From assembly GCA_013152945.1 (NCBI GenBank), contig JAADFL010000164.1, positions 1-26,297 on the forward strand: a stretch of 26,297 bases of DNA. The letters are read 5' to 3'. The first letter of the stretch is position 1; the number at the start of each line of letters is the position of its first letter. Made by a program: the position numbers and the translations under genes. The notes below the pieces were generated by a model. It searched no databases. It saw only the letters and a program-made list of their open reading frames with translations, and was not told the origin of the DNA. This document shows positions 1-8,513 of this stretch, piece after piece. This DNA comes from Deltaproteobacteria bacterium. Its GTDB lineage: Bacteria; Myxococcota_A; JAADFL01.

Positions 1-2736
1 CCTTTTGGTATCAAGCATTTGCGATTGCTCGTTCCAGGCCGAGCCGGCAACCTGGTGAATCTGGACAATCTCATGAGAATCCCTACTGAAAGAAGGCCGA
101 GAACAATTAACAAGACCCTCTTGAAAGAATCCAATCTAAGACTGATTGACCTTCGAAAAAGGGCCGGCCCAACCGCATTTCCCTTCAGGGGAGCGTTGTC
201 CGGTTTCACAATCGTCCTGAGTCCGGGTCACGGATACTATTGGAATTCATCACTTGGATGGACCACGCAGCGGGGAGAAGTAAACGGTCTTATCGAAGAT
301 ATTCACAACAACGAAATAGTCTATGCCTTTCTTGCCCCGGCACTGGAAAGAGCCGGTGCAAAAGTCATCACATGCAGGGAACGCACAAGGCAACTCAATG
401 AATTCATTGCGGACGACAGTGACGGCCCAAGTGTCTATACAGAGCAAGGCTCGTGGACGAAAGGAGCATCCCAAGGCTTCAAGGGAGGCTCGTACAGGGT
501 TTGTCCTACAGAAGTGCAAGGCGGCTCGATTGCTACCTGGAAACTTCAAATAAAAAAACCGGGAAGGTACCCGGTGTACGTGGCGTTCAAGGCGGGCAGC
601 AATCGGGTAGATGATGCTCATTACACGGTTTACCATGCAGGTGGTGCGACAACAGTGCTGGTGGATCAGACTATCGACGATCTCACGTGGGTGTACATCG
701 GAGACTATTGGTTCGATCCCGGCCAGGATCCGAAAATTACGCTGGACAACCGCTCCAGCCAGATAGGCTATGTAATTGCAGACACGGTGAGAGCCGGTGG
801 GGGACTTGGAGTCATCTCCAGGGGAGGTTCCACCTCGGGCCAACCCAAGTGGAAAGAGGCTGCCAGGTACTGGACCGAATTTTCCGGTGCTCCTGCTTCT
901 GTTTACGATGCAAGGGACAGTGACCACAACGACGACATAGTATCCAGGCCCTTGTTCGCGGACTGGCGCGGCGGTGACGTGTACTTTTCACTTCATACGA
1001 ATGCCGGAGGAGGAACGGGAACCAGCACGTTCATCCATGACACCAATCCATCTCCAGGCAGTTCTGATCTGCAAAAGGCTGTTCATACAAAGGTAATCCG
1101 GGATCTTCGAGCCCTGTGGAAGAGTGACTGGTACGACCGGGGTATGAAAAGCGCCAACTTCGGTGAAGTCAGGGAAGTCCGGTCCATGCCGGCCATGCTT
1201 ATAGAGTGTGCATTCCACGACAACCCGGATGACGCGGAATTTATAAAGAATCCCAAGTGGAGAAAGGACATTGCCAGGGCAATTGAAAAGGGCATACAAG
1301 ATTACCTTGCTCCGGGAACTTCTTATCCTCCGCTACCCCCCACGCACCTCTTTGTCAAGGATCTGGGCGGGGGACAGGTTAAACTTGCGTGGAGGGCGCA
1401 AGAGGATGCACTCGAACCGACTGCAAAGGCGACAGGTTTTCGCATCTACCGGTCCGATAACGGCAAAGGTTTTGATAATGGTCCAATCACAACAAAAGAA
1501 AATGAGGTCACAATTGAGGGGCTAATTCCCGGACAGATTTCTTACTTCAGAGTCGCAGCCTACAACCAAGGCGGAGAATCCCCTCCTTCGCACGTCGTCG
1601 CCGTCAGGCCCGGTATCTCGGCTTCAGTTCCAAGGATATTGCTCGTAGATGGTTTCGACAGGTTGGACAAGTACGTCAGGGAATTCGACAATACCTTTGA
1701 TTTCGTAATCGAGCATGCTCAAGCCCTGGCTGACTCGGGCGCTTACTTTGATTCCGCTTCCAATGAAGCGGTAAGGGATGAATATTTGAGCCTGGACGAT
1801 TACCTTGCAATAGATTGGTTGCTTGGCGAGGAATCAACTGTAGACCATACCCTCGACCAACAGGAACGGACCGTGTTACAGGCATATCTCCTCAAAGGAA
1901 GGGGGCTCATCATCAGCGGTTCAGAGATAGGCTGGGACCTGGACTTCAAGGGTGACCGGGATTCCAGGGACTTTATTCACGACATCTTGAAGACGGAATA
2001 TGTTTCAGACGATGCAGGAACATACTCGGTAAAAGGAGCAAGAGGAACAATATGTGAAGATCTGACCTTTGACTTCGACAATGGCACCCACGGCAGGTAC
2101 GATGTAAAGTACCCGGATGAACTTTCCCCACTGGGATCTTCCGAGGCTTGTCTCAAATACCAAAATGCCCAAAAGACAACAGCAGGTATACTCTACGAAG
2201 GCAGTAATTACCGGGTTGCCGTGCTGGGCTTTCCTTTCGAAAGCATAGTGGGCTCAAGGGAACGCACTGAACTCATGCTAAGATTGCTTTCGGTTGTCGC
2301 GTCAGGTTATGACCAGTTGCCTGAACAAGAGATCTTTGAGGAGCAACCCACGGACAACGAACCGGATGCCTTGCTTGAAGAAGATGCAGGCGAACAAGAG
2401 CAAGGCTCGGAAGCGGAACCCGGCCCGGAGCCTGATGCTGACACGGACACGGACGTAGATCTTGATGCTGATACGGATACGGACATCGACAGTGACACCG
2501 ACAACGATACAGATGTGGACACCGACATTGACACCGACATTGACACCGACACTGATATCGATCTTGACACCGACACTGATACCGACACAGATTCAGGCAA
2601 CAACGAGTGCAAATGCCCTGAATGCAACAAGGGATGTGGCTGCGGCATGATTACAGGCTCTGCAGGTAAGGCCCCTCTGACCGGTACCATATTCTTGCTG
2701 CTTGGAATTCTCTTGTCAAAGAGACGGCGGGATTAA
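1..2736 (+). CDS. Surface-anchored N-acetylmuramoyl-L-alanine amidase-like protein with golvesin/xanthan-lyase-like domains, Asp-Thr stalk and MYXO-CTERM-like tail (5' partial)
   Basis: The frame is open to the left edge, so the true start and any signal peptide probably lie outside. Residue numbers here count from an in-frame TTG at 19. An Amidase_3-type zinc hydrolase fold is split: SPGHG (H71), a Glu near 99, SLHTN (H326) and LIECAFHDN (E396) fit the usual His/Glu/His zinc ligands and catalytic Glu, suggesting peptidoglycan amide cleavage. Inserted at about 135-262 is a beta-rich segment resembling the golvesin C-terminal / xanthan-lyase carbohydrate-binding-like domain. A fibronectin III domain follows (about 440-530), then an unassigned alpha/beta domain (about 537-762) reminiscent of xanthan-lyase-associated modules. 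Residues 806-858 are an Asp-Thr stalk. The end has a Cys-rich stretch (GCGCG at 872-876), a hydrophobic helix and KRRRD, as in MYXO-CTERM sorting signals. Inferred role: outer-surface cell-wall or polysaccharide enzyme. The amidase fold is fairly sure; the substrate is not. Confidence 0.8.
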   Translation, partial: PFGIKHLRLLVPGRAGNLVNLDNLMRIPTERRPRTINKTLLKESNLRLIDLRKRAGPTAFPFRGALSGFTIVLSPGHGYYWNSSLGWTTQRGEVNGLIEDIHNNEIVYAFLAPALERAGAKVITCRERTRQLNEFIADDSDGPSVYTEQGSWTKGASQGFKGGSYRVCPTEVQGGSIATWKLQIKKPGRYPVYVAFKAGSNRVDDAHYTVYHAGGATTVLVDQTIDDLTWVYIGDYWFDPGQDPKITLDNRSSQIGYVIADTVRAGGGLGVISRGGSTSGQPKWKEAARYWTEFSGAPASVYDARDSDHNDDIVSRPLFADWRGGDVYFSLHTNAGGGTGTSTFIHDTNPSPGSSDLQKAVHTKVIRDLRALWKSDWYDRGMKSANFGEVREVRSMPAMLIECAFHDNPDDAEFIKNPKWRKDIARAIEKGIQDYLAPGTSYPPLPPTHLFVKDLGGGQVKLAWRAQEDALEPTAKATGFRIYRSDNGKGFDNGPITTKENEVTIEGLIPGQISYFRVAAYNQGGESPPSHVVAVRPGISASVPRILLVDGFDRLDKYVREFDNTFDFVIEHAQALADSGAYFDSASNEAVRDEYLSLDDYLAIDWLLGEESTVDHTLDQQERTVLQAYLLKGRGLIISGSEIGWDLDFKGDRDSRDFIHDILKTEYVSDDAGTYSVKGARGTICEDLTFDFDNGTHGRYDVKYPDELSPLGSSEACLKYQNAQKTTAGILYEGSNYRVAVLGFPFESIVGSRERTELMLRLLSVVASGYDQLPEQEIFEEQPTDNEPDALLEEDAGEQEQGSEAEPGPEPDADTDTDVDLDADTDTDIDSDTDNDTDVDTDIDTDIDTDTDIDLDTDTDTDTDSGNNECKCPECNKGCGCGMITGSAGKAPLTGTIFLLLGILLSKRRRD
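2434..2592 (+). repeat. Asp-Thr/Ile/Val coding repeat (surface stalk)
   Basis: About 53 codons alternate Asp with Thr, Val, Ile, Leu, Ala or Ser, built from GACAC-type hexamers with many synonymous changes. It lies between the last folded domain and the sorting tail of the amidase-like protein, so it probably acts as a stiff, acidic, Ca2+-binding spacer. The third-position variation suggests it is old and maintained rather than freshly expanded. Confidence 0.9.
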
Positions 2737-2742
2737 GCGACA

Positions 2743-3537
2743 ATGTCGAAGATCATGGCTCTTGCAAGAAATCTGCTGGCGGAACCCGACACCAGGGAGG
2801 TCGATCCCGACTCGGACCATGCACTCGAAGTGCATGCACGGGTGCTCAAGAACAAGGCATTCTTGAAAAAACTGTACACGTTTTACTACGAGGAACTGCT
2901 TACTGCTGCAAGGCTCGGGCCTCGAAACAAACCAATAATAGAAATTGGTGCCGGCTCGGGTTTCTTAAAAGACCTTTTCCCAGGGATCATATCACTTGAT
3001 ATCAGGAAGTGGCCGGGTTTGGACCTTACTGCTTCCGCCCTGGAATTGCCTTTTAAAGACTCTTGTGTCTCCAGCATCGTAATGCTGGATGCGATGCACC
3101 ATCTGCCCAGGCCGGCAACCTTTTTCAAAGAGGCATCAAGGGTGCTCTCCCCTGGAGGCATAATAGCTGCGGTGGAACCATATAATTCACCTTTTTCCAG
3201 GATCTTTTACAAGCATGTCCACCAGGAGCCATTTGATGAAAAGATCTGTTCCTGGGCGCTTGAAGAGAACGGACCAATGTCAGCCTCGAATCAGGCATTG
3301 CCGTGGATTATGCTTGTCCGTGACAGGGATCTGTTTAAAAAACGTTTTCCCGAGCTTAACATCGTACAGGTCATGCCCCATACAATGCTGCTTTACATAC
3401 TGTCAGGAGGGTTGTCCTATCGGCAGCTCGCACCGGAAAAATCTTTTGATCTTTTTTCAAGATTAGAGGCGTCTGCGCCCATGTTCATCGCGAGGTTTGT
3501 AGCCACCATGGCTACCTATGTGATAGAAAAATCCTAA
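2743..3537 (+). CDS. Class I SAM-dependent methyltransferase (Methyltransf_11-like)
   Basis: 264 residues. The SAM-binding motif I (IEIGAGSG, about 66-73) is followed by the acidic end of strand 2 (SLDI, about 84-87), a motif II/III region with DAMHHL (116-121) and a post-motif LSPGGI (135-140) typical of small-molecule or sugar methyltransferases. The C-terminal third has no recognisable domain. The ATG lies 6 bases after the preceding stop and gmd starts 16 bases after its end, so it sits inside a glycan-type operon. Only a weak purine-rich stretch precedes the start; an in-frame ATG at 2755 is an alternative. Inferred role: methylation of a sugar or lipid-linked glycan. Substrate unknown. 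Confidence 0.85.
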   Translation: MSKIMALARNLLAEPDTREVDPDSDHALEVHARVLKNKAFLKKLYTFYYEELLTAARLGPRNKPIIEIGAGSGFLKDLFPGIISLDIRKWPGLDLTASALELPFKDSCVSSIVMLDAMHHLPRPATFFKEASRVLSPGGIIAAVEPYNSPFSRIFYKHVHQEPFDEKICSWALEENGPMSASNQALPWIMLVRDRDLFKKRFPELNIVQVMPHTMLLYILSGGLSYRQLAPEKSFDLFSRLEASAPMFIARFVATMATYVIEKS

Positions 3538-3553
3538 CTGAAGGGATAGAGCT

Positions 3554-4678
3554 ATGAGCAAGGATAAAACCTTTGAGCAGGACAAGACAGCCAAAAAGGC
3601 TTTCATTACCGGCATCACGGGCCAGGACGGGTCCTACCTTGCCGAATTACTTTTGTCCAAGGGATACGAGGTGCACGGCATCAAACGAAGATCGTCGCTT
3701 TTCAACACGGGCAGGGTCGATCACATCTACGAAGAACCTCAGACAGTACATCGCAGGTTCAACCTGCATTACGGCGATCTCTCGGACGCATCCAGCCTGA
3801 GTAGGCTCCTGCAACTCATCCAACCCGATGAGATATACAATCTCGGCGCCCAGTCACACGTAGGCGTCAGTTTCCATGTACCTGAATATACCGGAGACGT
3901 GGTAGGTCTCGGGACCATAAGACTATTGGAAGCAATACGGGAATCGGGCACGCAGACAAGGTTCTACCAGGCATCTTCTTCAGAATTGTTCGGAAAGGTC
4001 CTGGAGACGCCCCAGACCGAAAAGACTCCGTTCTATCCCAGATCGCCGTATGCCTGTGCCAAGGCATATGCATTCTACATAACACGCAACTACCGCGAGG
4101 CGTACGGGATGTTTGCTTCCAACGGGATTCTTTTCAATCACGAATCACCGCGAAGAGGAGAAACCTTTGTCACGCGGAAGATTACAAGGGCTATAGCCAG
4201 GATAAAGTTCGGACTCCTTGATTGCCTGTACCTCGGCAACCTGGACGCACGCAGAGATTGGGGCTTTGCAGGCGACTATGTCGAGGGTATGTGGCGAATT
4301 TTACAGGCTGACCAGGCCGACGATTTCGTATTGTGCACCGGTGAATCAAGGAGTGTGCGTGAATTCTGCGAAACTGCATTCGAATACGCCGAAATGCCGG
4401 TTGAATGGAAAGGTCAAGGTATCGACGAGCAGGGTATATGTACGAAAGACGGCAGGACTTTGATACGTGTAGATCCCAGATATTTCAGACCCAGTGAAGT
4501 TGACTTCCTGCTGGGGGATTCTTCAAAGGCTGAAAACGTCCTGGGCTGGAAACCAAGGACCGGTTTCAGGCAGCTTGTACGGATGATGGTCGATTCCGAC
4601 ATGGAAGAAACCAGGAAATTGGTGGAAGGCATCGGAAGGAATGGTAAAAACACATCTCCTGTTCCCAGAGAGGATTGA
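3554..4678 (+). CDS. gmd: GDP-mannose 4,6-dehydratase
   Basis: 374 residues, the normal length for the family. It converts GDP-D-mannose to GDP-4-keto-6-deoxy-D-mannose, the precursor of GDP-fucose, GDP-rhamnose and GDP-perosamine. Visible features: NADP-binding GITGQDG at 20-26, the SSSE segment at 141-144, the SDR catalytic pair Y166 and K170 (YACAK), and the highly conserved [16 protein letters not shown] stretch from 195. The start ATG has a purine-rich AAGGGATAG before it. The next reading frame begins around its stop codon, so translation is probably coupled. No GDP-fucose synthase or reductase follows within the window, so the final deoxysugar cannot be named. Confidence 0.97.
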   Translation: MSKDKTFEQDKTAKKAFITGITGQDGSYLAELLLSKGYEVHGIKRRSSLFNTGRVDHIYEEPQTVHRRFNLHYGDLSDASSLSRLLQLIQPDEIYNLGAQSHVGVSFHVPEYTGDVVGLGTIRLLEAIRESGTQTRFYQASSSELFGKVLETPQTEKTPFYPRSPYACAKAYAFYITRNYREAYGMFASNGILFNHESPRRGETFVTRKITRAIARIKFGLLDCLYLGNLDARRDWGFAGDYVEGMWRILQADQADDFVLCTGESRSVREFCETAFEYAEMPVEWKGQGIDEQGICTKDGRTLIRVDPRYFRPSEVDFLLGDSSKAENVLGWKPRTGFRQLVRMMVDSDMEETRKLVEGIGRNGKNTSPVPRED

Positions 4679-4689
4679 AGAGGATTTTT

Positions 4690-6093
4690 ATGGCACTCAG
4701 TAGCACCGGTTCAAGTGAAGAAAAAGGAATTCTGAAATCTTATTATGATCAGCGCCTATTCAGGGCCATGCGTTTCAACATACCAAAGGGATCAAGAGTG
4801 CTTGAGGTCGGCACCAACACAGGTGACCTCCTGGCCGCCCTGGAACCATCTCTCGGGGTGGGTATCGATTCCTCGCTACAGGCAATCGAGCATGCTTCAA
4901 AAAAATATCCCGACCTGAATTTCATCCTTGGAAAGGCGGAAAACCTGCCGGTTATGGGTGAGTTCGATGCCATCGTACTGTCTAACCTGGTGGGTGAATT
5001 AAAAGACGTGCAGGCAGTCCTGGAAAATCTCGATTCCCTATGTGGTCCGAATACCAGGATATATATTACTTACTACAACTTTCTTTGGGGTCCTGCCATT
5101 AGAGTGGCGGAAAAATTGGGCTTTAAGAAATATCAACCGGAGCAGAACTGGCTTAGACCCAAAGACCTTGAAAACCTCTTGAAACTGGCCGGCTTCGAGC
5201 CGGTCAAGATGACCAGGGACCTGCTTGTGCCTATTCCCTTACCTATCGTATCTGACATCATCAATGACTACCTGGCCCCCCTGCCTTTCCTCAACCACAT
5301 GTGCATCAATGAAATAGTTGTCGGTCGCAAGCCTCATCGCAAGGCCAAAGATTCACTCTCCACGTCCGTTGTCGTAGCCTGCAAGGATGAACGCGGAAAC
5401 ATCGAAGAAATCGTCCGTTGTGTGCCGAGGATGGGCAAGTTCACCGAACTCATTTTTGTAGACGGACACTCCACTGACGGAACAGTCGAAGAGATAGAAC
5501 GTTGTGCAGGGGATCTTGAACGACTCAACCCAAACCTGGAATCAATTAATGTCATGGTTCAAAAAAGTACGGGCAAGGGTGAAGCCGTGAGAATGGGGTT
5601 CGATGCGGCCCTGGGAGATGTGCTCATGATCCTCGATGCCGACCACACGGTGCGTGCCGAGGACCTGCCTAAATTTTTCAACGCATTAGCCGACGGCGTA
5701 GGCGAGATGATCAATGGAACAAGGCTGGTGTACCCTTTGGAAAAGGAGGCAATGAGGTTCCTGAATCTACTGGCAAACCATGTGTTCGGACTTGGATTCA
5801 CATGGCTCTTGGATCAGAGGCTGACCGATACACTTTGCGGCACCAAGGTTCTGCTAAAATCAAACTATGAGAAAATTAAAAACAACAGGTCGTACTTCGG
5901 CGACTTTGACCCGTTTGGTGATTTCGATCTCTTGTTCGGCGCGGCCAAGCTCAACATGAAGCTTTGCGAAGTGCCGATTCGTTATCGTGCCAGACGATAC
6001 GGTGACATCAAGATCCAACGATTCAGGCATGGCTTGCTGCTCCTCAAGATGTCGGCCCTGGCCTTCTCCAAGTTCAAGACATACAAGGTTTGA
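4690..6093 (+). CDS. Methyltransferase - glycosyltransferase family 2 fusion protein
   Basis: 467 residues from the ATG at 4690, preceded by GAAGAGG at good spacing; a TTG at 4675 overlapping the gmd stop is the alternative. The N-terminal half (about 15-215) is a class I methyltransferase with motif I VLEVGTNTGD (37-46) and an SNLVGEL post-motif. The C-terminal half (about 225-465) is a GT2 domain of the dolichol-phosphate-mannose-synthase type: VVVACKDERGN, FVDGHSTDGT, the metal-binding DAD (316-318) and TDTLCGTK. No membrane helices are obvious, so it is probably cytoplasmic or peripheral. Inferred: transfers a nucleotide-sugar residue, perhaps from the gmd pathway, onto a lipid carrier or glycan and methylates the same or a neighbouring acceptor. 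Both domain calls are good; the acceptor is unknown. Confidence 0.88.
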   Translation: MALSSTGSSEEKGILKSYYDQRLFRAMRFNIPKGSRVLEVGTNTGDLLAALEPSLGVGIDSSLQAIEHASKKYPDLNFILGKAENLPVMGEFDAIVLSNLVGELKDVQAVLENLDSLCGPNTRIYITYYNFLWGPAIRVAEKLGFKKYQPEQNWLRPKDLENLLKLAGFEPVKMTRDLLVPIPLPIVSDIINDYLAPLPFLNHMCINEIVVGRKPHRKAKDSLSTSVVVACKDERGNIEEIVRCVPRMGKFTELIFVDGHSTDGTVEEIERCAGDLERLNPNLESINVMVQKSTGKGEAVRMGFDAALGDVLMILDADHTVRAEDLPKFFNALADGVGEMINGTRLVYPLEKEAMRFLNLLANHVFGLGFTWLLDQRLTDTLCGTKVLLKSNYEKIKNNRSYFGDFDPFGDFDLLFGAAKLNMKLCEVPIRYRARRYGDIKIQRFRHGLLLLKMSALAFSKFKTYKV

Positions 6094-6122
6094 CAGTTTC
6101 ATAAAAGGTCGGAGCATGAACC

Positions 6123-7355
6123 ATGGATCCTGAACATTCACCGCCCAAACCATGTGAAACGGCATTCACTCCCTTCAGCCTCGGACCGGTATTACTAAAA
6201 AACAGGTTTATAAAATGCGCCACATTCGAGGGCATGACACCGAACGGTATACCTGGCGAGGACTTGATAAGGCATCACCGCGATGTTGCGGCAGGTGGTG
6301 CTGCAATGACTACCGTAGCGTACTGCTCGGTAACAAGGGACGGCCTTACCTTCGAACACCAGATGCACGTGAGAGCCGAAATAGAACCGGGCCTTGCAAG
6401 ACTTTGTGATGCCGTGCACGAACAAGGCTGCCTGGCGGCATTGCAGCTCGGCCATGCCGGTTATTTTGCGTCGCCTTCCGCGGCCGAAACCAAGCCTATA
6501 GGCGCATCCAGGGTCTTCAATCTCTACACCCTGACATTTCCAAGGCCCATGGACAAAGGAGATTTCCAAAGACTGGGCCATGCGTTTTCAAAAGCCGCGG
6601 ATATGGCCGTAAGGACCGGCTTCGACGCGATCGAGCTGCATTTCGGGCATGGCTACCTTTTGAGCCAGTTCCTTTCTCCTTATACGAACAGGAGACACGA
6701 TCAATACGGTGGATCCCTGGAGAACAGGGCAAAGTTTCCCTTGGAAATACTGGAAAAAGTGCAAGAAGTCCTGGCCGGGAAAAAAGTCGCTCTCCTAATC
6801 AAGATGAACCTTTCCGATGGGTTCGACAACGGCCTCGACCTGGACGAAGCAGTCCTTGTGGCTTCATTACTCGAACACAAAGGCGCACACGGGCTGGTAT
6901 TGAGCGGTGGATTCGTGAGCAAGACACCGTTCTATATGTTGAGGGGAGACGTGCCTGTGCAGCAAATGGTAAAAAACGAGAAAAATTTCTTGAGACGCAC
7001 GGGCTTGAAGATGTTCGGCAGGATGTTTGTCCAGGAGTATCCGTTCAAGCGGATGTTTTTTTTTGACCATGCGTTAAAAATAAGAAAACAGGTCAAACTT
7101 CCCCTTGTTCTGCTTGGTGGAATACGTTCCACCGGCGATATTGACCGGGCGATGTCCAGCGGTTTCGAATTGGTCTCCATGGGACGGCCGTTGATTCACG
7201 ACCCTGACCTTGTTAAAAAGATGCGGGCTGGTATAGTGGTGGAATCCCCATGTGAGCCGTGCAATCTGTGTGTTGCAGAGATGGAGGCAGGAGGAATTCG
7301 ATGTATACACCCAACCCTGGGAGAAGGTGCAAGTTCAAAAACAATAACGGAATAA
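6123..7355 (+). CDS. NADH:flavin oxidoreductase, Old Yellow Enzyme family, with C-terminal Cys cluster
   Basis: 410 residues. TIM-barrel OYE signatures are clear: LKNRFIKCAT (25-34), LQLGHAGYFA (108-117), the substrate-binding pair H173/H176 in ELHFGHGYL, then SQFLSPYTNRRHDQYGGSLE (181-200) and GRPLIHDPDL near 355-363. FMN-dependent reduction of an activated C=C bond is the family activity. The C-terminus carries four cysteines (377, 380, 383, 394; CX2CX2CX10C), resembling but not identical to the 4Fe-4S motif of 2,4-dienoyl-CoA reductases, which have a longer C-terminal NADH domain absent here. SD-like GGAG sits 8 bases before the ATG, and the gene follows the glycosyltransferase by 29 bases, so it is likely in the same operon. 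Physiological substrate unknown. Confidence 0.92.
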   Translation: MDPEHSPPKPCETAFTPFSLGPVLLKNRFIKCATFEGMTPNGIPGEDLIRHHRDVAAGGAAMTTVAYCSVTRDGLTFEHQMHVRAEIEPGLARLCDAVHEQGCLAALQLGHAGYFASPSAAETKPIGASRVFNLYTLTFPRPMDKGDFQRLGHAFSKAADMAVRTGFDAIELHFGHGYLLSQFLSPYTNRRHDQYGGSLENRAKFPLEILEKVQEVLAGKKVALLIKMNLSDGFDNGLDLDEAVLVASLLEHKGAHGLVLSGGFVSKTPFYMLRGDVPVQQMVKNEKNFLRRTGLKMFGRMFVQEYPFKRMFFFDHALKIRKQVKLPLVLLGGIRSTGDIDRAMSSGFELVSMGRPLIHDPDLVKKMRAGIVVESPCEPCNLCVAEMEAGGIRCIHPTLGEGASSKTITE

Positions 7356-7357
7356 AC

Positions 7358-8230
7358 ATGTCAAGATTCTCTTCACATTTGAACTTGGGTCCCGGCTTGG
7401 CTCCTGGCTTAGTGCCTGGCCTGGTTTCCGCTGTTGTTATTGTTGTAATGCCTTTTTTGCTTGGTTCATGTTCCGGCTCGCATACGAACAAAGGCGACAC
7501 TGACACTGATATGGACACAGACACAGACACAGACACTGACACTGACACTGACACTGATGTTGATTTAGACATAGATATTGACACTGACTCGGACTCGGAC
7601 ACAGATATGGATACAGACACAGACACTGATACTGATACTGACACTGACACTGACACTGACACCGGCAAACCAAGCCCAAGGTTTTGCTACCAGGCATGTA
7701 ACACTGTGAAAGATTGCAGCCAGGGCATGCCCGCATGGGACGATGACAACTATGAGTGTAAAAATGGAGCCTGTATTTACGCGGGCTGCAAGTCTGACAA
7801 GGAATGCAGCGACAGTTACGGCAGTGACTACAGGTGCGCCGAGTCTCCAGGTCTTTTACCAGGGATAAAGGCCGTTCCCACGTGCCTGAAGGCCTGCAAA
7901 ACGGTTTCCGATTGTTCACTCGGCAATTCAGCCTGGGATGAGGACAATTACGAGTGCAGGGATGGAGCATGTGTATATACCGGTTGCAACTCGGACAAGG
8001 AATGTTCTGATTCCATGGGGCAAAATTATCATTGCGTTCCTGTCAAGTGGATCGATGGATTGGACCTCTGTCAGATGGGTTGCAGCCAGGCATCGGATTG
8101 CAACCAGGGAACACCTGCTTACGACCAGGATAATTATGAATGTGGCAATGGATATTGTGAGTACCTGGGATGCAACAGTGACAACGAGTGTTCCGCGTCA
8201 ATAGGCAAAAAGGCGGTCTGCAGAAAATAG
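7358..8230 (+). CDS. Putative lipoprotein with Asp-Thr stalk and three Cys-rich repeats
   Basis: 290 residues from the ATG 2 bases after the oxidoreductase stop. An upstream in-frame start would overlap that gene and lacks a signal peptide, so this start is preferred. The N-terminus has a hydrophobic segment (about 20-35) ending in LLGSC, a plausible lipobox with C38 as the lipidated residue. Residues 47-102 are almost pure Asp-Thr. Three repeats of about 50 residues follow (around 110-160, 176-226, 238-288), each with the pattern C-x3-C, DC, D-x-DNYEC, G-x-C-x-Y-x-GC, SD-x-EC and a last Cys. The even, regular spacing suggests disulfide-bonded domains outside the cytoplasm. Function unknown; such stalk-plus-Cys-rich proteins are common in Myxococcota and relatives. 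Adhesive or binding role is only an inference. Confidence 0.85.
   Translation: MSRFSSHLNLGPGLAPGLVPGLVSAVVIVVMPFLLGSCSGSHTNKGDTDTDMDTDTDTDTDTDTDTDVDLDIDIDTDSDSDTDMDTDTDTDTDTDTDTDTDTGKPSPRFCYQACNTVKDCSQGMPAWDDDNYECKNGACIYAGCKSDKECSDSYGSDYRCAESPGLLPGIKAVPTCLKACKTVSDCSLGNSAWDEDNYECRDGACVYTGCNSDKECSDSMGQNYHCVPVKWIDGLDLCQMGCSQASDCNQGTPAYDQDNYECGNGYCEYLGCNSDNECSASIGKKAVCRK
7496..7663 (+). repeat. GACAC(T/A) hexamer repeat coding an Asp-Thr stalk
   Basis: Near-perfect tandem GACACT/GACACA/GATACT hexamers coding about 56 alternating Asp-Thr residues, broken by short islands with Val, Leu, Ile, Ser and Met. Long identical hexamer runs make this more prone to length change by replication slippage than the more diverged stalk at 2434-2592. 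Length changes of whole hexamers would stay in frame. Confidence 0.92.
7685..8221 (+). repeat. Three tandem Cys-rich protein repeats
   Basis: Three diverged coding repeats of about 155 to 190 bases each, beginning at 7685, 7883 and 8069, separated by short linkers. All share DNYEC, GC-x-SD-x-EC and the same cysteine order. Conservation is at protein level with many DNA differences, indicating old duplication under selection for the disulfide pattern. Confidence 0.85.
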
Positions 8231-8254
8231 GATTGCAAGCCAAGCCCCCGGTCC

Positions 8255-8278
8255 GGCCGGATCCACGGCCAGGGTTTT
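8255..8278 (+). terminator. Possible weak terminator after the lipoprotein gene
   Basis: GGCCG, loop GATCCA, CGGCC, then AGGG and TTTT. A 5-base GC-only stem with a short T-run 25 bases after the stop codon. Weak by strength but correctly placed. Confidence 0.35.
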
Positions 8279-8414
8279 CTGAAACATCCTATTTTTCCAG
8301 CCGATTACATCCCCCATTAGAAACCAGCAGTCATCCGACCCGATATCATAAAAGTTCTTGCCGTCTGTTCTATGTCCACCTATTGCTGAAATAATAAGGA
8401 ATCAATGAAATATT

Positions 8415-8445
8415 GTTTTAAAGGCCCCGCCCCGGCTTTGGGACC
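8415..8445 (-). terminator. Possible weak terminator after the protease gene
   Basis: On the - strand, GGTCCC pairs with GGGGCC (one G-T pair) across an 11-base loop, followed by TTTAAAAC. Positioned about 70 bases after the protease stop. Only three T residues follow, so efficiency is doubtful. Confidence 0.3.
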
Positions 8446-8513
8446 GATGCCTGTTCAGGGGGGGATGAACGCAGCACCGGCCGGCCGGGACGGAGCACAA
8501 TCCGGCAAACAAG

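Larger units (their letters stand above)
8231..8513. other. Convergent intergenic region
   Basis: Between the stop codons of the + strand lipoprotein and the - strand protease. It contains no convincing gene. Two weak terminator-like hairpins, one per strand, are listed separately. The rest shows nothing recognisable. Confidence 0.6.

Noticed and set aside
2307-2690. Ser-Val rich open frame on the - strand
   Set aside because: It is the reverse complement of the Asp-Thr hexamer repeat; composition is a by-product of the stalk in the real + strand gene.
7259-7357. Longer N-terminus for the stalk lipoprotein
   Set aside because: It lies within the oxidoreductase reading frame and gives no signal peptide; the ATG at 7358 gives a plausible lipobox.
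7496-7663. CRISPR-like tandem array
   Set aside because: It is a hexamer repeat without spacers and codes for an Asp-Thr stalk.
7213-7668. Ser-Val rich open frame on the - strand over the second stalk
   Set aside because: Same artefact: reverse complement of GACAC repeats, with no ribosome site or domain.
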